From Candidatus Aalborgicola danicus (GTDB lineage Bacteria > Pseudomonadota > Gammaproteobacteria > Burkholderiales > Burkholderiaceae_C), in assembly GCA_016703945.1 (NCBI GenBank), contig JADJBC010000041.1, forward strand, positions 124,001 through 188,000: a stretch of 64,000 nt of DNA. The letters run 5' to 3'. The translations under genes were made by a program, and so were the position numbers. The notes below the pieces were generated by a model, which worked only from the letters and a program-made list of their open reading frames with translations, did not search any database and had not been told where the DNA came from. Shown here in pieces: positions 17,935 through 26,525 of the stretch (positions are counted from its first letter, which is position 1; the number at the start of each line of letters is the position of its first letter).

Positions 17935-18513
17935 TCAACCAAAGGGGCGGATGCCGATCAACAGCCCGTGTAATTTGAACGCAAACGCCGCCCAGGCAAT
18001 CAAACCCACTAGCACGGCCACCACGGTGCCTGACACCGTACCGGCCGGGTACTGTGTGCCGGCAGCCCGGTCACGTCGGCGCGCGGCGATGAAGTCCACA
18101 ACGGCCCAGGCCAGAAAGGCGCCAAACAACACCAGGTGAGCCAGATTGCCATTCACCAACACATGTGCCAACGCCCAGGATTTGACACCCAGGACCATGG
18201 GGTGGTGTAGCTTCGCCTTGATGCCATTGCGCGGCACATAGGCTGCTGCCAGCAGCACAAAAGCCACCAGGGTCAACAGCGACGCGGCATGGCGCATGCC
18301 CACCGGCACCGTCCATAACAAGGTGGGGGTTTCACGCGCAATGCCGAAGCCATAAATGATGAGCCCGAACCCGACGATGGAGACCACCGAATAAACACCT
18401 TTGTAAGTGCCATCACCCACCCGGGCCAGGGTACGGGTGCGCCAGCCGTCCGCCACGATGCGCACCGAATGCACACCCAGAAACATCAGCAAACCAGCAA
18501 TCAGATAAACCAT
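17935..18513 (-). CDS. nnrU: NnrU family membrane protein
   Basis: 192 residues with about five to six membrane helices. Typical features are the LGVHSVRI segment near the N-terminus, YGFG, and HHPMVLGVKSWALAHVLVNGNLAHLVLFG in the middle. NnrU proteins (related to isoprenoid-modifying NnrU/ZeaX-type proteins) were first found beside denitrification genes and may support NO reduction. No reductase is nearby. Together with nnrS it suggests a nitric oxide response in this genome. Confidence 0.9.
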   Translation of the reverse strand: MVYLIAGLLMFLGVHSVRIVADGWRTRTLARVGDGTYKGVYSVVSIVGFGLIIYGFGIARETPTLLWTVPVGMRHAASLLTLVAFVLLAAAYVPRNGIKAKLHHPMVLGVKSWALAHVLVNGNLAHLVLFGAFLAWAVVDFIAARRRDRAAGTQYPAGTVSGTVVAVLVGLIAWAAFAFKLHGLLIGIRPFG

Positions 18514-18662
18514 GGTGTTGTTCCTTTAAAAAATCATGTCACCAGCCACGCCCAGGGCGTTCACGTTCACGCGGTATACGCCAGCCCGTTTGAGCCAGGG
18601 CTCTGATGGCTGAGATTTTCAAGCGCGGTTTCAAAAGTTTTCTTTATCCATGACACAACATT

Positions 18663-18706
18663 TGCTATAAATTAAATAGCGCTTTGCGCATGATTCACAA
18701 GGGCTA
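18663..18706 (+). repeat. 44-base dispersed repeat, copy 4
   Basis: Begins TGCTATAAATTAAATAGC and ends ATTCACAAGGGCTA. Intergenic between nnrU and an alpha/beta hydrolase gene. Confidence 0.85.
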
Positions 18707-18750
18707 GAGCACTATTTAACCACTAATTATTGAATCGGGTCTCGGGCGTT

Positions 18751-19698
18751 TCACCGCGCTGACATAAACAATTTGAAGGCCTCGACCGTCTTGGGGCCGT
18801 CTTCTTCATGCGGAACATGGCCCAAGTCGTCAAAGATGACCATCTGTGCCCCCGCAATATCGGCCAAAAAACGCTGTGCCGTATCCGGCGGAATCAACCG
18901 GTCTTTGGCACCCCACATGACCAGGGTTGGCACTTTAAGTCCTTTGAGGGCGGCTTCATCACCACTGTGGAGTTGATCCATCCGGTAGGCCAAGGCCTGG
19001 CGGTTGCCGGCGCGCAGAGTCAGCTCGTAATACCGGTCCACCAAATCCGCGGTGACCTTAGCCGGATCACCATAGACGTTGCGCACACTGCTTTGCACGA
19101 CACCCCGGGGCAATACATATTCCATCACCACACGCAAGCCCGGCGTGCGGGCGATCGTAAAACCCAAGGGTACCGATGTCGACTGCAACCGGTAGCCCGC
19201 CGAATCAATCAGCACCAACTTTTTTACGCGCTGCGGGTGAGCTACTGCAGTACCCCAGGCAATTTGTCCACCCAGAGAATTGCCAGCCAATACAAATTGC
19301 TGCACACCCATCTGGTCCAGAACGGCCACCACAAAACGCACATAGGCGGCAATGGAATAGTCGTTGTCGGGATGGGGTCCGGTCAGCCCGAAGGCGGGCA
19401 GATCGAACCGGATGACGCGACGTTGGTGCGTCAGCGCCTGGGTCCAAGCATCCCAGGTGTGCAGACTGGCCGACGTTCCATGCAACAACACAATTGGCAG
19501 CGGATCGCCACGTGGGCCTTCGTCGCGCAGATGCACCTGCATGCCCAACACGGGCAGGAATTGCGATGGGGCTGGCGCCCAGCGGGCCGACAGTTGTTGC
19601 ACGGAGCGGTCTGGCGCCCAGGTCGCCAATATACCGGCCATCACAAAAATGGCGCAGGACAGCAGCACAACACCCAGAACACGCAGCAGAAGTTTCAT
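18751..19698 (-). CDS. Membrane-anchored or exported alpha/beta hydrolase
   Basis: 315 residues. An N-terminal hydrophobic helix (LLLRVLGVVLLSCAIFVMAG) acts as anchor or signal. The hydrolase fold has the oxyanion motif LLHGTSAS, nucleophile Ser141 in AGNSLGGQ, the acid in WGAKDRLIP and the His in DDLGHVPHEE. The substrate is unknown; ester or epoxide hydrolysis is typical. The start was placed at MKLLLRV, directly before the hydrophobic helix. Confidence 0.88.
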   Translation of the reverse strand: MKLLLRVLGVVLLSCAIFVMAGILATWAPDRSVQQLSARWAPAPSQFLPVLGMQVHLRDEGPRGDPLPIVLLHGTSASLHTWDAWTQALTHQRRVIRFDLPAFGLTGPHPDNDYSIAAYVRFVVAVLDQMGVQQFVLAGNSLGGQIAWGTAVAHPQRVKKLVLIDSAGYRLQSTSVPLGFTIARTPGLRVVMEYVLPRGVVQSSVRNVYGDPAKVTADLVDRYYELTLRAGNRQALAYRMDQLHSGDEAALKGLKVPTLVMWGAKDRLIPPDTAQRFLADIAGAQMVIFDDLGHVPHEEDGPKTVEAFKLFMSAR

Positions 19699-19747
19699 GG
19701 GTCTGAACTCTACACGGATCTTTGTCGATGTTGTCAACTAGAAAAGC

Positions 19748-19756
19748 TGTGGATAG
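19748..19756 (-). promoter_or_regulatory. DnaA box upstream of minC (1)
   Basis: TGTGGATAG is the reverse complement of CTATCCACA, one base from the consensus TTATCCACA. Confidence 0.6.
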
Positions 19757-19775
19757 TTTTCGCACAAGACCATGG

Positions 19776-19784
19776 TTATCCACA
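19776..19784 (+). promoter_or_regulatory. DnaA box upstream of minC (2)
   Basis: Perfect consensus TTATCCACA, in opposite orientation to the box 19 bases to its left. Confidence 0.65.
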
Positions 19785-20136
19785 GGGTCTTCAGTTTTTG
19801 AATAGTTATTCATTTTCGGTGACGTTGGCGAGAGCAGACTCACACACAGGAGTCAAACGCATGCAAGTCCTTGATTTAGAAAAGAAATACGACCTTGTGC
19901 ACAGAAACTGGCGATGCTTACCTACTACTACTATCTTTAAATAGAATAAATAGGAAGATAGGTACGAACAGCAGCTAAGAAAAAAAGAAGTTTTCCAGAG
20001 CCTGTGTTGTCCTCACAGCGATGGCCGAAAAGAAGCTGTAAGCCGGGGGTTTTTGGCCGCTGCAATCAAGTAAGATTCGCCGACTTCGGGTTCACCGACC
20101 TTTTTCCCCCGCTTTCTCGCGTTCACTTCCCTTTTC

Positions 20137-20946
20137 ATGTCCGTTTCTTCTGCAGGTACAAGCCCCAGCCATGTGCCGGCCTCATTCGAAATAAAGAGTG
20201 CCCAGTTGCCTTTGGTTGCGCTTCATCTGAAATCCAGTGACTTTGGGAGCGTGGCGGCCGACGTGTTTGCCAAGTTCGGACCCCAAGGGGAAAGTCCGGA
20301 TTTTTTTGACCACGATGCCTTGGTCCTGGATTTTTCGCATCTGGACCCGCAAACTCCGGTATGCGATCTGGTTCCTTTGCTGCGGGTATTGCGCTCCTGC
20401 AGCCTGGTTCCGGTGGCGGTTCGAGCGGCCAGTCCTGAGACGATGGCGGCGGCCCTGGCGGTCGGCCTGGTTGAAGCGGCACCCGAGGTGTACCGTCAAC
20501 GACCTGCAGTGAAGGATGCCATGCCGCAGGAGGAAAAACCTCTTCCAGTGGCGGAAAGCATTCGCGAGGTGGTCCATGAGGTCGTGCGGGAAGTACCCGG
20601 ACCCGGCACCATGGTGGTGGATAAACCTTTGCGATCAGGCCAAAAGATCTATGCCCGGGGTTGTGATCTGGTGGTGCTGGCCATGGTGAACCAGGGGGCC
20701 GAAGTGGTGGCTGACGGCAATATTCATGTTTATGCGCCGCTGCGTGGCAAGGCCATGGCGGGAGCGCGGGGCAATACCAGCGCCCGTATTTTTTCGCTGT
20801 GTCTGGAACCCGAGTTGGTATCCATTGCCGGTGTGTACCGCACCAGCGAGAACCCGTTGGCACCGAATGTGCGAGGCAAGGCCGCCCAGGTGCGTCTGAG
20901 CAACGACGGGCAGGACAAATTGATCATTGAGGCGTTGAACCCTTGA
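20137..20946 (+). CDS. minC: Septum site-determining protein MinC
   Basis: 269 residues. The C-terminal beta-helix domain is clear (LRSGQKIYARGCDLVVLAMVN, GAEVVADGNIHVYAPLRGKA, AGARGN). The N-terminal domain has the MinC_N plan and is followed by a variable linker. MinC blocks FtsZ polymerisation at the cell poles and is brought to the membrane by MinD. First gene of minCDE, 52 bases ahead of minD. Confidence 0.97.
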   Translation: MSVSSAGTSPSHVPASFEIKSAQLPLVALHLKSSDFGSVAADVFAKFGPQGESPDFFDHDALVLDFSHLDPQTPVCDLVPLLRVLRSCSLVPVAVRAASPETMAAALAVGLVEAAPEVYRQRPAVKDAMPQEEKPLPVAESIREVVHEVVREVPGPGTMVVDKPLRSGQKIYARGCDLVVLAMVNQGAEVVADGNIHVYAPLRGKAMAGARGNTSARIFSLCLEPELVSIAGVYRTSENPLAPNVRGKAAQVRLSNDGQDKLIIEALNP

Positions 20947-20998
20947 GGCCCGGCAGGCGTGCCGATTGACGATATTTCTTAGGGAAGCAAACAAAACT

Positions 20999-21814
20999 AT
21001 GGCAAAAATAATTGTGGTGACATCGGGCAAAGGCGGAGTGGGAAAAACCACCACCAGCGCCAGTTTTGCAACCGGCCTGGCCCTGCGAGGCCACAAGACG
21101 GCGGTGATCGACTTTGATGTGGGCCTGCGCAACCTGGACCTGATCATGGGTTGTGAGCGCCGTGTGGTGTATGACCTGATCAATGTGATTCAGGGGGAAG
21201 CCAACCTGAACCAGGCCTTGATCAAGGACAAACAGTGCGACAACCTGTACGTGCTGGCCGCGTCCCAGACGCGGGACAAGGATGCCTTGACCCAGACCGG
21301 TGTAGAAAAAGTATTGACCGACCTGGCCGCCATGGACTTCGAGTTCATCGTTTGTGACTCTCCCGCAGGCATTGAGACGGGGGCCTTGATGGCCATGCAT
21401 TTTGCCGACGAGGCGCTGGTGGTGACCAACCCCGAGGTGTCGTCGGTGCGCGACTCGGATCGCATTTTGGGCATGCTGGCCAGCAAAACCAAACGCGCCA
21501 TCGAGGGGCTGGACCCGATCAAGGAACACCTGCTGATCACGCGTTACAACCCGGCCCGTGTGGACCAGGGGCAGATGTTGTCGCTGGACGATATTCAGGA
21601 CATTCTGCGTATCAAGTTGATTGGTGTGATTCCCGAGAGTGAGTCGGTGTTGCAGGCCTCCAATCAAGGGGTGCCAGCCGTGCACATGCAGGGCAGTGAT
21701 GTGTCCGAAGCCTATAAAGACGTGATTGACCGCTTCCTGGGTGCTGAAAAGCCCATGCGCTTTACCGAAGCTCCCAAGCAAGGGTTGCTCAAGCGTCTGT
21801 TTGGAGGGAAATAG
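20999..21814 (+). CDS. minD: Septum site-determining ATPase MinD
   Basis: 271 residues. It has the deviant Walker A motif KGGVGKTT (residues 11-18) and the C-terminal amphipathic membrane-targeting helix (LLKRLFGGK). ATP-bound MinD dimers bind the membrane and recruit MinC and MinE. The start MAKIIVVTSGKG was chosen over a longer extension because it matches the family N-terminus exactly. Confidence 0.98.
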   Translation: MAKIIVVTSGKGGVGKTTTSASFATGLALRGHKTAVIDFDVGLRNLDLIMGCERRVVYDLINVIQGEANLNQALIKDKQCDNLYVLAASQTRDKDALTQTGVEKVLTDLAAMDFEFIVCDSPAGIETGALMAMHFADEALVVTNPEVSSVRDSDRILGMLASKTKRAIEGLDPIKEHLLITRYNPARVDQGQMLSLDDIQDILRIKLIGVIPESESVLQASNQGVPAVHMQGSDVSEAYKDVIDRFLGAEKPMRFTEAPKQGLLKRLFGGK

Positions 21815-21817
21815 GCC

Positions 21818-22081
21818 ATGGCATCGTTCCTGTCTTTCCTGTTGGGTGAGAAGAAAAAAACGGCCAGTGTGGCCAAAGAACGCCTGCAGATCATCCTGGC
21901 GCACGAGCGCAGTGGTCGCAACGCTGCAGAGCCCGACTACCTGCCCGCGCTGCAGGCCGAACTGGTGGCCGTGATTAGCAAATACATCAAGATCAACCCC
22001 GACGACATCAAGGTGCACCTGGAACGCCAGGACAACCTGGAAGTGCTGGAAGTGAAGATCGAGCTGCCCGAAAACAGATAA
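21818..22081 (+). CDS. minE: Cell division topological specificity factor MinE
   Basis: 87 residues. An N-terminal membrane-targeting segment (FLSFLLGEKKKTASVAKERL) and the anti-MinCD helix (LQIILAHERSG) are present. MinE stimulates MinD ATPase and drives pole-to-pole oscillation. It starts three bases after the minD stop. Confidence 0.98.
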   Translation: MASFLSFLLGEKKKTASVAKERLQIILAHERSGRNAAEPDYLPALQAELVAVISKYIKINPDDIKVHLERQDNLEVLEVKIELPENR

Positions 22082-22086
22082 CTGTT

Positions 22087-23256
22087 TTAGGCCCGCACCA
22101 GTCGCAGGTGGGTAATCTCGGACGGGGCACCAAAACGCTTGGGTGGACCCCAGTAGCCCGTTCCTCGGCTGGTGTAGACCCAGAGGTCGCGCAACTTGTG
22201 CAGGCCGGCCGTGTAGGGTTGTTGGAACTGAACAAAATGGTTCCAGGGCCAGAACTGACCACCGTGGGTGTGGCCTGAGAGTTGCAGGTCAAAACCAGCG
22301 TCGGCTGCCTCAGATGCGCTACGGGGCTGGTGGGCCAGCAGCAGCTTGAATACTGCGTGGTCGGGAGCAAGGGCGATGGCCTTGTGCGGGTCGCTGCGAT
22401 GGCTTTCATCAAAATGGTGGGCACTGTAGTCGGCGACACCGGCGATCACCATCACCGCAGGTTCGGGATCCTGGGTGTCGGTGCTGTGTTGGATCAGCAC
22501 ATGTTCGTTCATCAGCACCTGCACCCCCAGCGCGCGTAAGGTCTCGATCCAGCTGTGGGCACCCGAGTAGTACTCGTGGTTGCCGGTCACAAAAAACGTA
22601 CCGTGGGTCGAGCTCAATTGGGCCAGGGGTGCAACATGCTGGCCCAGCTCCTTGACACTGCCATCGACCAGGTCGCCGGTGATAGCGACCATATTGACGT
22701 TCAGGCCGTTGACCTTGTCCACAATACGCTGCAGGTAGTGGGTCTTGATGGTGGGGCCGACATGGATGTCGCTGATCTGCGCCATGCTGAAACCCTGCAA
22801 GGCCTCGGGCAGGTTGGTGATAGGCACATCCACCTGGACCACGGTGGCGGTGCGCCGCGCGTTCCAGAAACCCAACATTGTGATGAGTAATGCCAGCACC
22901 GGTAAAGCCAGTGCCGTAGACAGCTGCAGCGCGTGCAGGGGAAGGGCATCGACCCACAGTGCATTGGTGGCGTGCGCCAGCAGCAGCAGGGTCTCGCGCA
23001 CGACTGTCAGCACCAGCAGCGACGAAAAAAGGCCCATGCACAAAAGGCCTATCCATGTCAGCACCTCGGTGGCGGGTGGTTTTGAGACCCGGCGGGCCAG
23101 CAAACCCATGGGCATCAAGACCGCCGAGGCCAACAACAGCATCCAGACCAGAGTGATTGCCAAGTTGCTGTCGAATGACTCCAGCCCGAGTGACAGACGC
23201 CAAGTCACCAGGCCGTGCAAGGCCAATGAGAACGAATAGACCACGGCCAAGGCCAT
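22087..23256 (-). CDS. Membrane-anchored metallophosphoesterase
   Basis: 389 residues. Four hydrophobic helices fill the first about 130 residues. The rest is a calcineurin-like phosphoesterase with all metal motifs: SDIHVG, GDLVDG, GNHEYY and SGHTHGGQ. This type (YaeI/YkuE-like) is often linked to cell-envelope lipid metabolism, but the substrate here is unknown. The gene is convergent with minE (five-base gap). Confidence 0.9.
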   Translation of the reverse strand: MALAVVYSFSLALHGLVTWRLSLGLESFDSNLAITLVWMLLLASAVLMPMGLLARRVSKPPATEVLTWIGLLCMGLFSSLLVLTVVRETLLLLAHATNALWVDALPLHALQLSTALALPVLALLITMLGFWNARRTATVVQVDVPITNLPEALQGFSMAQISDIHVGPTIKTHYLQRIVDKVNGLNVNMVAITGDLVDGSVKELGQHVAPLAQLSSTHGTFFVTGNHEYYSGAHSWIETLRALGVQVLMNEHVLIQHSTDTQDPEPAVMVIAGVADYSAHHFDESHRSDPHKAIALAPDHAVFKLLLAHQPRSASEAADAGFDLQLSGHTHGGQFWPWNHFVQFQQPYTAGLHKLRDLWVYTSRGTGYWGPPKRFGAPSEITHLRLVRA

Positions 23257-23263
23257 ACGCTGG

Positions 23264-23286
23264 ACCCCACAACAGGGTTGTGGGGT
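23264..23286. other. Hairpin in front of the metallophosphoesterase gene
   Basis: ACCCCACAA (23264-23272) and TTGTGGGGT (23278-23286) form a perfect 9-base stem with a 5-base loop, eight bases upstream of the start codon at 23256. It may shield the ribosome site or end read-through from the RTX gene; no T-run follows. Confidence 0.6.
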
Positions 23287-23371
23287 GTAGTAACAATGCC
23301 TCTATCTGGTGGGTTTTGGCGAGACTTCAAGTCCTTCCACGTGGTCATGCTCCCTGGAGAGGGTGCTTTGC

Positions 23372-24376
23372 CTAGATGAGGACAAAGTCGTTGGCAGACA
23401 CGCTGTTGGGATCGATACCGACCAGTGTGATGCTGTTGCCTTGGCCAAGATCGATGTGCATGTTGTTTCCCTGGACCGTGATGTGCTCGGACAAGGAGTC
23501 GAAATCCTGAATATTGCTGCCGTTGATGCCGCGATCCAGCGTGATGTGGTCGGTTTCGGCATGGAAGTTCAGAATGGCGTCATTGCCATTTCCACTGTGG
23601 ATGTGGAAGTCGTTTTCGACCTGGTTGCCAAGCCCATTGCCTACACCATCCACAATATTGGCAACACCAGCAAACTTGGTATCGGTGTGGATGACGGTAT
23701 TCAGTGTGGTATTGGCCGTAAAGAAGTCACTAAAGAAGTCGGTTTTCTGGCCACCTGCAACCAGGATGTCATCCCCATCACCACCTTCAAAGTGGTTGAT
23801 ACCCTGGTCGTCTCTGCCGCCACCCACCAGAATATCGTCTCCTGTGCCAGCGCGGAGTGTGTCACTGCCATTGCCACCGTCCAGAACATCGTTGTGGTTG
23901 CCACCGGAGAGGATGTCGTCGCCGTCGCTACCCGATATTGCGTTTTGATTCGTCAGACTGCCCTGTACTTCGTTGTGGCTGGAGTCGGCGATTTGGTGCT
24001 CGTATCCATCACTTTCGATGGAATGCGTTTCAGAATGTGTTTCAGTATCGGAGCCGAATTCGTTGTCGTTGCTGTCGTCGAGGTAACTATTGCCCAGCAG
24101 GTCGTCATCGCCGGACAGGGTGGCGGTGCCTTGGCTATTGGCGTAGGTTTTGGAAACTGCGAAGAAGATACCGTCGCCATTGGCGTCGCTGTAAGTGGTG
24201 GTTTCCAGTCGACCATCATCCCACTGTGTTTTGACGACGTTACCGCCATCGAGTGACCAGGATTCGTCGTGGTCCATGCCGTCATTCTGGATGCGGCCAT
24301 TTTCGATTTTGTAGACCGCAGTCACAGTGCCATTGACGATCTGGAACTTGTAGGCTTTATTGGCAGAGTTGCTCAT
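23372..24376 (-). CDS. RTX-type calcium-binding protein, putative type I secretion substrate
   Basis: 334 residues, very acidic and rich in Asp, Gly, Asn and Ser, with no cysteine. Glycine-rich nonapeptide repeats (SGSDGDDILSGG, VLDGGNGSDTLRAG, TGDDILVGG, EGGDGDDILVAGG) form a Ca2+ parallel beta-roll in the middle. The C-terminus (NDFVLI) resembles uncleaved type I secretion signals. No signal peptide and no transporter gene are present in the window. The gene lies 64 bases downstream of the histidine kinase on the same strand and may belong to its regulon. Confidence 0.82.
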   Translation of the reverse strand: MSNSANKAYKFQIVNGTVTAVYKIENGRIQNDGMDHDESWSLDGGNVVKTQWDDGRLETTTYSDANGDGIFFAVSKTYANSQGTATLSGDDDLLGNSYLDDSNDNEFGSDTETHSETHSIESDGYEHQIADSSHNEVQGSLTNQNAISGSDGDDILSGGNHNDVLDGGNGSDTLRAGTGDDILVGGGRDDQGINHFEGGDGDDILVAGGQKTDFFSDFFTANTTLNTVIHTDTKFAGVANIVDGVGNGLGNQVENDFHIHSGNGNDAILNFHAETDHITLDRGINGSNIQDFDSLSEHITVQGNNMHIDLGQGNSITLVGIDPNSVSANDFVLI

Positions 24377-24440
24377 GGTGGATTCCTTGGAAAGTGGTTG
24401 GGGAGTGAATGGACTTTAGAAATCCAAACTGAAGCCACGA

Positions 24441-25754
24441 TTAAGTTACCGAACCGGATGCAATATTTTTCTCGGGCCAGATCAACTCGACGCAAAACCC
24501 CTGGCTGACAACTGGAAGTTCGATGGAACCACCGTGTGCGCGCAGCACCAGGTCGGCCAGAATCAAGCCCAAACCCTTGAGGCCTTCGCTGGAACTGTAG
24601 TCCTGCCGCTCCAAAGCCGCTTTTAACTTGCTGCGTCGCTCGACCGAGCAGCCTTCTCCATCGTCAACCACGCGAAGGTGGGTTTGGCTACCCAGCTGCG
24701 TTACCATCATGTTTACGCGGGTCGCCTGGTGGCGCTGTGCGTTGTCCAAGAGATTGAGCAAGACGGCGGTCAACAGGTCCGGGTCGACGTTGAGTTGCAC
24801 AGGGCTGTCGACTTCGATCACCAAGGTGTTGAACGACAGCGGCGCCAGCAGGTCGGCCAGCACGACGTTTTGGCGTTGCGGCTCGATGCCACTGCGAAAC
24901 ATGGCCAGCAGGGCCTGCATGACGCGGCCCAGACGGGTAGTTGCCTCGCGGGCTCTTTGCAGCCGCGGACGCAGACTTTCTGGGGCCTCTCTGAGGGCCA
25001 TCGCGAGTTGAACGTCGAGGCCCGCAACGGGTGTTCGCAGGGCGTGCGCCGCGTGGGACGTGAAGGCGCGTTCGCTGATGACGCGTTGCGCCAGTCGTTG
25101 ACCCAGATCCTGGATCGCGGTTTCAATGGGCTTGAGTTCTTCGCGTTGTGCCGACGGCGGGGCCGTTGCCGGAACCAGCGGATCGTAAGCCTGTACATCC
25201 CGTGACAAAGTGTTGAGTGGGCGCAGTTCTTGCCGCATGCGCCAATTCATCAGCACCATGGAGAGCAGGATCATCAATAGCGAACCGATGAAGGTGTAGA
25301 ACACTGCGTCATTTTGTGCCTCGCCACGCTCCGTTTCACTCTGCGCGACGACCAGAATGCGATGCGGGTCGTGTTTGAACCCCAGTGAGATAACCCGCCA
25401 CCGGCCGTCAGGAGTGGGTAGGGGGTCGGCGGTGACCTCCGTCAGCAAGGCAGTCAAGGGCGCCTTGTTTGAGCGGGCCAGTACGGCCCCGCTGGAGCTG
25501 TTGATCAATTGCCAGACCAGATGTTCTTCGTATTCGGAGTTTCCGGTGCGCGTGACCGTTGCTGCCGTGTTCACCGGTGAAAGTGCCAGAACATTGTGAA
25601 TGATTTCAGCAGCCTCGCGCAGCTCCTGGTTCATCAGTTCTTCCATCTCGTGGCTGACGATGTAGCGCACCAGCCCAATGGTCATGAGGCCAGTAATCAA
25701 TGAGACCCACAACAGCGAGAACGCCAGGCGGCGGCGAATGGAGGGCAGCATCAT
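24441..25754 (-). CDS. Sensor histidine kinase (QseC/PmrB-like)
   Basis: 437 residues. Two membrane helices (about residues 8-32 and 150-170) enclose a periplasmic sensor of about 115 residues. The phosphoacceptor His237 is in SHAAHALRTPV, followed by an N box (LLDNAQRH), G1 (VVDDGEGC) and G2 (GLKGLGLIL). The start overlaps the regulator's stop as ATGA. It phosphorylates the OmpR-type regulator encoded just upstream. The signal is unknown. Confidence 0.9.
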   Translation of the reverse strand: MMLPSIRRRLAFSLLWVSLITGLMTIGLVRYIVSHEMEELMNQELREAAEIIHNVLALSPVNTAATVTRTGNSEYEEHLVWQLINSSSGAVLARSNKAPLTALLTEVTADPLPTPDGRWRVISLGFKHDPHRILVVAQSETERGEAQNDAVFYTFIGSLLMILLSMVLMNWRMRQELRPLNTLSRDVQAYDPLVPATAPPSAQREELKPIETAIQDLGQRLAQRVISERAFTSHAAHALRTPVAGLDVQLAMALREAPESLRPRLQRAREATTRLGRVMQALLAMFRSGIEPQRQNVVLADLLAPLSFNTLVIEVDSPVQLNVDPDLLTAVLLNLLDNAQRHQATRVNMMVTQLGSQTHLRVVDDGEGCSVERRSKLKAALERQDYSSSEGLKGLGLILADLVLRAHGGSIELPVVSQGFCVELIWPEKNIASGSVT

Positions 25755-26425
25755 GCCTTGGCAGGAGCCGACTCGGATGGCGTCATTCGGTAGCCCAGTC
25801 CCCGCACGGTTTCTATCAGTTCTTTGCCGAGTTTGCTGCGCAGTTTGAAAATATGGACCTCGATGGCGTTGCTGGCAAGTTCGCTGTCTGAACCAAGAAC
25901 CAAGGCTTCCAGATCGTTCTTGGAAACCAGACGCCCGGATCGCAGAACCAGGGCTTCCAGGATGTCCCACTCTCGGGCTGTGAGTTCCATCGCCTGGCCG
26001 TTGAGCCAGACGGCTTTGGCGGTGAGGTCGACGTCGACCGCGCCGAAGGCCTTGCGTTGGGCGACGCCAGCGACCCGGCGTGAAATGGATCGCAGGCGGG
26101 CGCAGAGTTCTTCTGGCGCAAAGGGCTTGACTAAAAAATCGTCCGCACCGCTGTCGAGGCCCTGAATGCGGTCCGTCAGCATGTCGCGGGCGGTCAGAAC
26201 CAGGGCCGGGACTTTCAGGCCTTTATTCCTGAGGGATTTGAGCCATTCGACGCCAGAGCCGTCCGGCAGGTTCCAGTCGAGCAGCCAGGCGTCATAGGGC
26301 TCATTGACCAGCATTTTTGCCTGCGCGATGGAGGTACACCAGTCAACGACATAACCGTCGCTTTGCAGAAAGTCCTGCAAGCCTTCGCCCAGGGTGGGAT
26401 CGTCTTCAAGCAGGAGCAAGCGCAT
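25751..26425 (-). CDS. OmpR family response regulator (QseB/PmrA-like)
   Basis: 224 residues. Receiver domain with Asp50 as phosphoacceptor (LLDWNLPDGSG) and Lys in VKPF; C-terminal winged helix with NAIEVHIFKLRSKLG and ETVRGLGYRM. It is followed by its kinase with a 4-base overlap. A PmrA-type box lies about 85 bases upstream of its start, which suggests autoregulation. Confidence 0.92.
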   Translation of the reverse strand: MRLLLLEDDPTLGEGLQDFLQSDGYVVDWCTSIAQAKMLVNEPYDAWLLDWNLPDGSGVEWLKSLRNKGLKVPALVLTARDMLTDRIQGLDSGADDFLVKPFAPEELCARLRSISRRVAGVAQRKAFGAVDVDLTAKAVWLNGQAMELTAREWDILEALVLRSGRLVSKNDLEALVLGSDSELASNAIEVHIFKLRSKLGKELIETVRGLGYRMTPSESAPAKA

Positions 26426-26507
26426 GGCAGGCGGACAGGGTTGGATGGATGGTTTGGGGTCTGCAAGGGAAGGCCAGCAGAACCCACCGTGTATTGGGCG
26501 CTCTGAA

Positions 26508-26525
26508 GATTAAGGCAATATTAAG
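26508..26525 (-). promoter_or_regulatory. PmrA/QseB-type direct-repeat box upstream of the two-component system
   Basis: Read on the minus strand there is CTTAAT-ATTGC-CTTAAT, a perfect direct repeat with five bases between. This is the known PmrA box pattern. It overlaps the stop codon of the neighbouring NRDE gene and lies upstream of the response regulator. A -10-like CAATAC follows about 20 bases further on. Confidence 0.72.

Larger units (their letters stand above)
19699..20136. other. AT-rich intergenic region upstream of minC with two DnaA boxes
   Basis: About 440 bases without a gene between the hydrolase and minC. It contains a DnaA box TGTGGATAG (19748-19756) and a perfect TTATCCACA (19776-19784), then an unusually AT-rich segment with poly-A tracts (about 19915-19995). 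The minCDE promoter is probably near its right end, but I cannot place it with confidence. Confidence 0.6.
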
